The notes under the pieces are model-generated. The model did not search any database and was not told where the DNA came from. It worked only from the letters and a program-made list of their open reading frames with translations. The translations under genes and the position numbers were made by a program. A stretch of DNA of 64,000 bases from Nilaparvata lugens (lineage: Eukaryota > Arthropoda > Insecta > Hemiptera > Delphacidae), in assembly GCF_014356525.2 (NCBI RefSeq), contig NC_052517.1, positions 1,479,436 through 1,543,435 of the forward strand, given 5' to 3'. Shown here in pieces: positions 56,150 to 64,000 of this stretch. Within the stretch, counting starts at the first letter, position 1. Each line of letters opens with the position of its first letter.

Positions 56150-56297
56150 TGATTGATTGATTAAGTACTTTATTTATGTAGATTACAATATATACTGGCT
56201 TATACACTTATATACAATAGCTTACAATACAGCATAATTATAGATGAATTTACATAATATAGACTAAGAAAATAATTATTGAACTGTATATGATATG
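56150..56297 (-). mobile_element. D element, truncated by a G-like element
   Basis: TTGATTGATTAAGTACTTTA to ACTGTATATGATATGAAATA, where the G-like end begins. Confidence 0.8.
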
Positions 56298-56815
56298 AAA
56301 TAGTATATTACGCTACAAGCACAGAAAGTTGGTGTTTACGGTATGAGGATAGTTCCCGGGCGAGGCTTGCCGAGCCCGGGAATATGTTTTCCAAATACCG
56401 TAAACGTCTTTCTGGGAGTCGCGTACAATATTTTTTGCCACACTACAGGTATAGCCAAAAAGTTAGGCGGTTTTGTGGGCCTCTTGTGTGTTCCAACGCT
56501 TATGTTATAAAGTAGAGTTGTCATCTAGCTTGGCTTAGGTGATGATTTTTAAATCAAAAGAGACAATAAATAGATGCATTGCATCAGCTGTGAGTAGGTT
56601 ACACCATGTGACCCACAAAGCCGCCTAATTTTTTGGCATCAGCTATATAAGAATGATAAATTGAATAAGAATGTTTTATGAGAGGGGGGGGAACTTTGAT
56701 GTATCATATCTCAAGAACCAGACATCATAGGGTACTCAAAGTGGGGTGGAAATTTCCGATCTCACCCTCCTGAACACAATGCACCATATAGCACAGTTGC
56801 CCAAACACATTTTCT
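56298..56815. mobile_element. G-like element with nested MITE
   Basis: AGTATATTACGCTACAAGC start, hairpin GGGCGAGGCTTGCCGAGCCC, GTACAATATTTTTTGCCAC. After CACTACAGGTATA a 183-bp MITE is inserted at 56455-56637 with 28-bp inverted ends GCCAAAAAGTTAGGCGGTTT and AAGCCGCCTAATTTTTTGGC. Confidence 0.75.
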
Positions 56816-56819
56816 AAAA

Positions 56820-56970
56820 TTTTCAAAAAGCGGCTGGAAAGGGTACTCTTTCCGGCCTTAGCCTGAAAGAAACCTGTTCTGACGTCAGACGAGAGTCATC
56901 TGCAAACATTGTCTTTCAGATCTACTTAGGGACTGGAGAACAGCTGCTTTCTGTGCAGTGTGGCAAAATA
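56820..56970. mobile_element. G element 3' fragment
   Basis: Contains the ORF-part homology (TCTTTCAGATCTACTTAGGG, ACTGGAGAACAGCTGCTTTC) and ends GCAGTGTGGCAAAATAGTAT, abutting a further G start. Confidence 0.65.
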
Positions 56971-57099
56971 GTATATTTTGCACCTAGAGCAGGAAATGAG
57001 ATTATTCCGGCTCGAATCGGTTTTCTTGTAATATAAATATGAAGAAAAATAAAAATCTCAGTACCCTTTGGGTCGGCTTCGTCTAATGACAGACAAGGA

Positions 57100-57295
57100 T
57101 AGCAACACCAATCAAATACTGCCATGATAACGTGGACCTCACTATAGCAATTAGTGTTTGACAATATGATACAGTATCAACACAATATGATACAGAATCA
57201 TCTCAATTTCATACACAACATCATAATTTGTTACAAAACAGGATAGAGCTATCTGGTTTGTGGAATGATAGACAAGGATAGCAACACCAATGTTT
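57100..57295. mobile_element. T1 subtype copy
   Basis: GCCATGATAACGTGGACCTC, GATACAGTATCAACACAATA, AACAGGATAGAGCTATCTGG, GGATAGCAACACCAATG. Confidence 0.8.
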
Positions 57296-57607
57296 TCTTG
57301 ATGCTTTGGCATAAAATCATATTGGCATTATAATCATCATCATTATCATCATTTCAGTCAGTGACTTGAAAATGGCATCAATGTCCGAAACATGTGGAAA
57401 ATATTTCAAAAAGGTTACTGAGATTTTTATTTTTCTTTATATTCATCTTAGAATATTCTCTCATGACGAATAAGAATGTAATTGATCTTTATTGATAAGA
57501 GTAAACAATAGTTAATATTATATGAGACAAGCAGATAACCCGTGCTCTGCATCGGGGAAAATTTTGTTGTGTATAGATTCAATCTCCTTATGTCCAGAAA
57601 ATATGGT

Positions 57608-58240
57608 AATAGTATATTTCGCACCTGCAGCAGAAAATGAGATTTTTCCTGCTCGAAATCGGTTTTCAAGTCCGAGGCCGTAGGCCGAGGACTAGAAGAG
57701 ATTGAGAGCCGGAAAAACATTTTTGCCTGTGGTGCGAATGATATTTTCCGCCACACTACAGGTATTGCTGACAAAATAAATAAAGAATACGAAATAAAGA
57801 ATACGAAATAAAGAATACTCGTTATTGTATCTATCTCTTGACTTTAGTGGTAGAAGATTTCCAGTCAGGATTTCAGATTATTTTAAAATTTCACTTGGAA
57901 TATCATGGGCATAGTCATCTTCAAGCATTTTTGAAAATTCGGAATGCGCTAATCAACAATAAATAATTGAATAAGAATGGTTGCGAAGCGAATGCTGAAT
58001 TAGTTTGATTTGAAATTCAAACTGAAATAATGGCGACTTCAGATGAAGAAAGTTGGCACTCGCCCGATCTAGCGGATGACTATTAACTACGGACTTCCAT
58101 GTTAGCGGCTGGAGTACTCTTTCTGGCCTAGGCCGGAAAGAAACCTGTTTCTTACGTCAGACAAGAGTCGTCTGCAAACAATGTCTTTCAGATCTACGTA
58201 GGGACTGGAAAACAGCTGCTACCTGTGCAGTGTGGCAAAA
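57608..58240. mobile_element. G element, near complete
   Basis: ATAGTATATTTCGCACCTGC start, hairpin CCGAGGCCGTAGGCCGAGG, ORF start MATSDEESWHSPDLADD followed directly by TAA, end GCAGTGTGGCAAAAAAGC. Confidence 0.8.
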
Positions 58241-58242
58241 AA

Positions 58243-58390
58243 GCAATTTGTAATATAATAACTATGGATAATTATATTGTTATGCATCTACATAAATTGA
58301 CGGAGCTTTGCACATATCAATGTCCATTCTTCGGAAACAATATTAAAAATATCCTCCCCTAAACTCTCTACCAATAACTAATCTCTAAAC
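58243..58390 (-). mobile_element. D element, truncated
   Basis: AATTTGTAATATAATAACTAT to AAACTCTCTACCAA, then a short repeat of the end (TAACTCTCTACCAAAAAG). Confidence 0.75.
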
Positions 58391-58827
58391 TAACTCTCTA
58401 CCAAAAAGTCATCAAACTGTATATCAAAAACAGAGAGAGAGAGTGAGAGAGAGGGAGAGAGAGAGAGAGTGAATGAAAGAGACAGAGACAAGATGATGAA
58501 AGACACCATGGATAATAAATAATAAAGACAAAAGTATGATAATGCAGTAGGTCAGGACATTACTGAGATTTTTTAGTCTCGGGTATAATGTTGAGGAGGA
58601 TGAATATTTGATGATTATTCGCTGAGACATTCGGCATGAAGAGAGATATCTCTCTCTTTCTCTCTCTCTCATTATTGTGCCTGCCGTTGATGACAGTCTG
58701 CCTGTCGAATTATTCATGAGGATATTTGTCACACCTTCGCCAGAAATGGGTCTTTCGCTTACCCTTGTTTACGTTTGCATTTTAAGGAGAAACATAAATA
58801 TCTGGTGGGTTCCTCGGTCATCCATTT

Positions 58828-58976
58828 TCATTACTTTCCTTGCCCTATTACCATAGGTACGAAAGTATTGCTTTCCGAAAAAATTAAGGTACCCCAATTT
58901 CCAAATTTCTCAGGTCCCCTGAGTCCAAAAAAGTGGTTTTTGGGTATTGGTCTGTATGTGTGTGTGTGTGTGTGAG
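58828..58976 (-). mobile_element. E element, terminal 145 bp
   Basis: ATTACTTTCCTTGCCCTATT to GGTATTGGTCTGTATGTGTG and a short (GT)n. Confidence 0.8.
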
Positions 58977-58979
58977 AAA

Positions 58980-60450
58980 AAATCAAGGAAAATTACCCAA
59001 AAATAGTTGAAAATCATCATAAATTCTATTTAATCAGCTAAAATCACTATAGTTCAACTGACCTAAAAATAGTTGAAAATCATCATAAACTCTGTTTAAT
59101 CAGCTAGAATCACTATAGGTCAACTGACCTAAAAATGGTTGAAAATCCTCAGAAATTGTAAAAAATCAGCTAGTAATGAAGACAAAACGGGGAAATTCGC
59201 AAAAATAGAGCGAAAATTGGGATAAAATGGGGGAAAATCACAAAACTAATGACAAATCACCTAGAAATAGTTGAAAATTATCATAAATTCTGTTTAATCA
59301 GCTAGAAATCACCAAAGTCTGACCGACCTATCCAGAGCAAAGAATAGTCAAAACGGAAAAAATCACAAAAATGGGAGGGAAAGTTTGGACAAAATGAGGG
59401 GAATCACAAAAATAGGGGGAAAGTTGGGATAAAATGGGGGAAAATCACAAAACTCATGACAAATCACCGAAAAATAGTTGAAAATCATTATAAATTCTGT
59501 TCAATCAGCTAGAAATCACCAAAGTCTGACTGACCTATCTAGGGCAATAGCGACCAGATGGAGTATATTACTAGAGGACAAAATGAGGGGAATCAGGAAT
59601 CACAAAAATTGAGGGAAAGCTGGGATAAAATTGGGGAAAATCACAAAACTCATGAGAAATCACCGAAAAATAGTTGAAAATCATTATAAATCCTGTTTAA
59701 TCAGCTAGAAATCACTAAAGTCTGACTGACCTATCCAGAGCAAAGACTAGACAAAACGGGAAAAATCACAAAAGCTATGACAAATTACCCAGAAATAGTA
59801 GAAAATCCTCAGAAATTCTAAAGACCACGCTAGTAATGAAGACAAAACGGGGAAATTCGCAAAAATAGAGGAAATGTTTGGAGAAAATGAGGAAAAATCA
59901 CAAAAACTATGACAAATTACCTAAAAATAGTTGAAAAACCTCAGAAATTGTAAAGAATCAGTTAGTAATAAAGAGAAGACAAAACAGGGAAATTCGCAAA
60001 AATAAAGGGGAAAGTTTGGAAAAAATGAAGAAGAATCACAACAACTATCACAAATTAAATAAAAATCCTCAGAAATTGTAAAGAATCAGCTAGTAATTAG
60101 CACAAAACGGGGAATTCGCAAAAATAAAGAGAAAATTAAGAACAAAAATGGGGAAAAAAATTATCCAAAAATACTTTAAAACTATATTATTATCAAATCT
60201 TTTTAATCAGCTAGAAATCACTAAAGTCTGACTAACCTATTCAGAGCAAAGAATTGACAAAACGGGAAAAATCACAAAAATGGGAGGGAAAGTTTGGACA
60301 AAATGAGGGAAATCACAAAAATAGAGGGAAAGTTAGGATGAAATGGGGAAAAATTACAAAACTTATCACAAATCACCTGAAAATAGTTGAAAAATCACCC
60401 AAAAATAGTCGAAAATCATCATAAATTCTGTTTAATTAGCTAGAAATCAC
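58980..60450. repeat. Intronic complex tandem array containing copies of the GPCR exon end
   Basis: Degenerate units carry AAATAGTTGAAAATCATCAT, AATTCTGTTTAATCAGCTAG, AAATCACCAAAGTCTGACTG, ACCTATCCAGAGCAA, ACAAAACGGGGAAATTCGC and GGGATAAAATGGGGGAAAAT in shifting order, with multiples of about 190-260 bp. Several units include ACCTATCCAG, which is the splice-donor end of the receptor exon (see findings). Confidence 0.88.
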
Positions 60451-60465
60451 CAAAGTTTGACTGAC

Positions 60466-60709
60466 CTATCCAGGGCAATGGCGACCAGATGCAGTATACT
60501 AGCGGTGCAGCAGAGCACATCAGATGAGGTCCACATGTCGCACAATTCAGGTCCTAAGGTCCACTGCTGGCTGACCTGATAGACTGCGCCCAGGGGCATC
60601 ACAAGGCAGGCCACTAACAGGTCGGCCACCGCCAGTGATAGGATCAGGTAGTTGGCCACTGACTGCAGGTGACGTTCCAACAAGATGGCGGCTATCACGA
60701 ACACGTTCC
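60466..60709 (-). CDS. Serotonin-type (5-HT1-like) G-protein-coupled receptor, one internal exon
   Basis: A 244-bp minus-strand exon: acceptor CTGTCTGTGAACAG, donor GATAG/GTCAGT. It starts inside the Gly codon of the TM1 GN motif ([20 protein letters not shown]), runs through TM2 ([20 protein letters not shown] with the conserved Asp), the first extracellular loop with Trp, and TM3 ([20 protein letters not shown]). It ends in the Arg codon of the DRY-type motif (ALDR). The Asp in TM3 and Cys at its start are the amine-binding Asp and the disulfide Cys of aminergic receptors. By memory of the family it is closest to insect 5-HT1 receptors. The other exons (TM1 N-side, TM4-7) are not in the window or not recognised. 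Confidence 0.88.
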
Positions 60710-60960
60710 CTGTTCACAGACAGTCAAAAAAAGAGATTTTGTTAGAAAAACATGTTTTGTAACATCAAAAAGAAACAGAAAAAGCACATCCCATTAGAAA
60801 AGCATGTTTGTTAACATGAAAGCAAAGAGGAAATTTCGTTGGAGGAAGATATTTGTTGATAGAAGAATATGTTTTGTTGGAAAATTTTATTTGAGTGTGG
60901 ATCACAATCAATGATTAATTTTATTCGAATCAACACAAGTTATTCTGTTCTCTTGTTGTT

Positions 60961-62314
60961 ATAGTATCTCAAGTCACAAGGACGGGAAGGGACCTTTTGC
61001 AGGCGAGAATGATGTTTCTAGTCAAGGCGTTAGCCGAGACTAGAATTTCATTCGAGCATTGCATAAGACATTCACGTCCAAGTAACGTACACTATTTGTT
61101 GTCATAATAATCTAGAAAAGAATAATTGAGAAACAGAAAACATTACCTGCTTGTGCTGACATTACTACATGCATTCTATAAACATAACCTAGTTTACAAG
61201 TTTTGAATCAGGAATTTCTTGATTGTAGTTGACAAAACTTCCACCTGGAGCGCTAAAAGGCGGCTTTAGGAACAGTTTTGCTGTTCCAAAATTGGAACTA
61301 GGAAACATATTCGACTGTAAAGAAAACATATGATTTTATTACAGTAAAGTATGCTGTAATGGGAATCATATGTTCATTTGTTCCACAATCAGCTGTTTAC
61401 CGGCTTGATTTCATGGATGTAAAACAGCTGTAATTGAATGACTATCTTAGACCAGTTATAGAATAGACACGCTGGGAAGTCTAGCCTCTGAAGCCAACAT
61501 CTACTGCCATATCAACACCCATAGTGACGTCACAACAATCATGACGTCATGCATCGTATAGAAAACTTTCAGATTCATGGTGTTTTTAGGTTATTCTAGC
61601 TACGGGCAAAAACGATATTGGCTAAGAGGTTAAGTTCAAGTTATGTGATATGATTATATATGTAATGATTTATGTATTTTTTCTCATGACGTGGCCTATA
61701 CAAATTGTAATTTGTCTTTGGCAATAAATGGATTTTGAATACGGTAGCCTACAAAACTAATTTATTGTCATGCTGCAATGAGTTCACTTACATCATAACC
61801 AAGGATAATATTACAGTTACAACTTATAATATTTATGTGTATAAATTTTAACTTATGCATGAAAAGATATTCCACTTTTTCTCCTAGATCTTTCAGTGCA
61901 ATTATAATATCCTGTGCAGTAGTTTACCATTTTGAAAAATAATAATCTACTTCCATCCGAAATAGACAAAATCTGCTATGGAAAACAATGTAAGTTAAAC
62001 ACAACAATGAACAAACTCTACAGAAAAGTTTTCTATAATTTCTATATGATGCGTCATGTCACTGTGGTGACGTCAAGATGGGTGGATTTGGCAGTAGATG
62101 TTGGCTTCATGGACTTTCAGTATGAATATACAATGGGCCATGTCTATTCTATAACTGGTCTAAGATGACTATGACAAAAAATAGTGTGAGTTACTTGACG
62201 TGAATGTCTTTTGCAGTGCTCGAATGAAATTCTAGTCTCGGCTAACGCCTCGACTAGAAACATCATTCTCGCCTGCAAAAGGCCCCTTCCCGTCCTTGTG
62301 ACGTTAGATACTAT
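60961..62314. mobile_element. 1.35-kb foldback element with nested inverted repeats
   Basis: The outer arms (60961-61107 and 62170-62314) pair over about 145 bp: ATAGTATCT, GTCACAAGGACGGGAAGG, GGCGAGAATGATGTTTCTAG, GGCGTTAGCCGAGACTAG. The inner arms (61437-61568 and 62018-62168) pair over about 130 bp, including GCCAACATCTACTGCC and TGACGTCA-like motifs. Between them lies AT-rich DNA without a transposase ORF; the only frame (61932-62168) is short and mostly inner arm. Confidence 0.88.
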
Positions 62315-62407
62315 TGTTGCACTCGAGGAACTTGATCTCGCTGGAGCGTTTGATTCAAATTAGAATCACTTGAGATTCTAAGGGCAGTTGGATTGTTTAA
62401 CAGGTCT

Positions 62408-63118
62408 CTATAGTGAGTTCCTCGTTAAAATGGCAGTGGAGAAAGATAGGAGAACAACGTTGCCGATCTACTGTCTTGTCAATGCCTTCTATATACGGTA
62501 GCTGATACACGTTTATTGATGTAATATTAACAATTCATTCTCGTTTGAAATGATCGATTATATTTTATTAAGCTAGAAATTATATTTTCCAATAATTGAC
62601 CGAACGAAGTGAGGTCTGCTTCAAGTCGACGGTTTGGCATTTCTCTTAATGTTTAAATGTCTATATGTTGCGCATTTACGGCGAAACGCGGTGATAGATT
62701 TTCATGAAATTTGACAGATATGTTCCTTTTTAAATTGCGCGTCGACGTATATACAAGGTTTTTGGAAATTGGTATTTCAAGGAGCCTCCTTCATACGCCA
62801 ATATTAGAGTAAAAATCAGACTATAGAATTATTCATCATAAATCAGCTGACAAGTGATTACACAGATGTGTGGAGAAGCCAGTCTATTGCTGTATTTCCA
62901 TAAGGTCTATAATTTCAATCAGGTACTTATGGATGAGAATACTGTGTGAGGTCTACTGTTCACAGAACTACTAGTATGTATGCTACATTGTTAATAGACG
63001 ATCTGGCAACAGAGCAAAGCGAGAAAGAGATAGGGCTATCCGCTTTATTGAATGATAGACAAAGATAGCAATACCATTGCTGATCAAACACTTCCATTAT
63101 AACGTGGACCTCACTGTA
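62408..63118. mobile_element. T1 element, complete, with element A nested inside
   Basis: The T1 left end (TATAGTGAGTTCCTCGTTAA) runs to about 62600. Element A in reverse (TTCAAGTCGACGGTTTGGCA to ATTCATCATAAATCAGCTG) fills about 62600-62975. The T1 right part (AGCAAAGCGAGAAAGAGATA) ends CATTATAACGTGGACCTCAC. Confidence 0.83.
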
Positions 63119-63229
63119 GAACTGGTGACTCGTGGATAAGAAAACTTCGTGAGGTCTACTGTTCACAGAACTACTAGTTCTAATTTGTTGATTATACAGT
63201 CTACCTCAACAAGGATGAATGTGATTAAA

Positions 63230-63535
63230 AGTTGAAAGCCGTTCGATATTCGACTAATTCGATTAGTCGATAGTCGTTACAAAGTCGATAATCGACTTGG
63301 AACTTCGACCAGGGCAATTACTTTCAGTGGGTTTAATTTTTGTGTGGCAACTAATCACATTATCTCGTCGCATTTTTCACAATTTTCCGGCCGATTTTCC
63401 AGGGAAACAACTTTTCCGAAGTAGGGTAATAAAAAAGTGAACGGTGTTATCCGCCGGTAGTTGGCCTAATCGATTGTCGATGGTGGGTTTAATCGAGTCT
63501 CGAACTAATCGACACATCGACTCTTAACGAGCTGC
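63230..63535. other. Region dense in ATCGA/TCGAT motifs
   Basis: TTCGACTAATTCGATTAGTC, GATAGTCG, AAAGTCGATAATCGACTTGG, CCTAATCGATTGTCGATGG, AACTAATCGACACATCGACT. The motifs are clustered and partly inverted at both sides, consistent with ends of a small element; no coding frame. Confidence 0.5.
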
Positions 63536-63549
63536 TATTATCGTTTACA

Positions 63550-64000
63550 AGCTGCATTATCATTCTTTATCCACCCTTTTTTTCTTCTTCTCCATTTTTC
63601 TTCTTCTTCTTCGTCTTCTCCTTCCCCTTCTACCTCTTTTCAGACTTGTTAATTTCTCTTTTTCCCCATTATTGTTCATGTTATCCTTCTCTCTCATCCA
63701 CTTCATCCCCTCTTCTCATAATTTCCTTCTAATTCTTCATGCTGTCGTCTAATTCTTCTTCTGCTTCGTCATCTTTTTCCTTCTCCATTTTCTCCCTCTT
63801 CTTTTTCCTCCTTCTTCTTCCTCGTCTTTTTTTACGTGTTTTTCTTCTTCTTTTTTATCTTTTATCTTTATTTGATTGTTCTTTTTCTCTAGTCTTCTTT
63901 CTATTACCTCTTGCTCATGATTCCATTATTCTCCTCTTTCTTGCTGATTTTTTCTCCTCCTTCTCTTTCTTCCTCTTCTTCTTCTTCTTCATTCTCATTT
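63550..64000. repeat. Pyrimidine-rich tract, (TTC)n-like
   Basis: Interrupted TTCTTCTTC/CTTCTCC sequence to the window's right edge. On the minus strand this is a GAA/GGA tract similar in composition to the Gly/Glu-coding tract at 1.5-2.1 kb, but its frames are broken. Confidence 0.85.

Noticed and set aside
61932..62168. 78-codon plus-strand ORF in the foldback element
   Set aside because: Mostly formed by the inner inverted arm; no homology recognised and no second copy as an ORF in the mirror arm.

Overview
This is a eukaryotic, AT-rich, repeat-dominated window. Genes are split into short exons with GT/AG borders, and the intergenic and intronic DNA is packed with small inverted-repeat elements, LINE fragments, mariner debris, Helitron-like sequence, SINE tails and microsatellites. 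The recognisable proteins (peritrophin-type chitin-binding domain, poly-C2H2 zinc finger, arthropod-type serotonin receptor exon) point to an insect. The repeat composition made me think of a hemipteran such as a planthopper, but that is inference. Two 100-N assembly gaps lie at 22452-22551 and 53498-53597. Working names for repeats: T1 (termini carrying GAGGTCCACGTTATAATGGC), A (carrying CGTCGACTTGAATC), D (TCAA-tailed), E (termini carrying GGCAAGGAAAGT), F (CTCCCTGAGGGA hairpin), G (TATATTTCGCACC end).

1-22 kb: a secreted glycine/glutamate-rich chitin-binding gene (exon 1450-3252), a decayed duplicate (19113-21157) and a third fragment at the left edge. Between them lie a 2.7-kb LINE broken by an F insertion (4764-7484), a 185-bp tandem array, an 86-bp tandem array, and a near-identical 1.74-kb tandem duplication (13534-17010) that carries a LINE fragment split by a TTAA-flanked element.

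25-46 kb: exons of a C2H2 zinc-finger gene on the minus strand (37502 down to 27012). Joined by phase they give nine regular fingers. Two of the exons are each present twice, and the duplicates alternate with arrays of a 151-bp satellite. Splicing phase and finger spacing mean that only one copy of each pair can be used in one transcript. Upstream on the same strand are three further small exons (45645-40158), all phase 0, of unknown function; their phase does not fit the zinc-finger exon. An inverted pair of broken mariner transposases with a nested element lies at 42.7-44.5 kb.

46-64 kb: a two-exon start of a small secreted protein on the plus strand (49597-51449), Helitron-like DNA, a complete T1 element, long pyrimidine and dinucleotide tracts, several G and D copies, and one exon of a serotonin-type GPCR on the minus strand (60466-60709). 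The intron after that exon is a tandem array that has amplified pieces of the exon end with its splice donor. A 1.35-kb foldback element (60961-62314) follows. No CRISPR, operon or prokaryotic feature is present.
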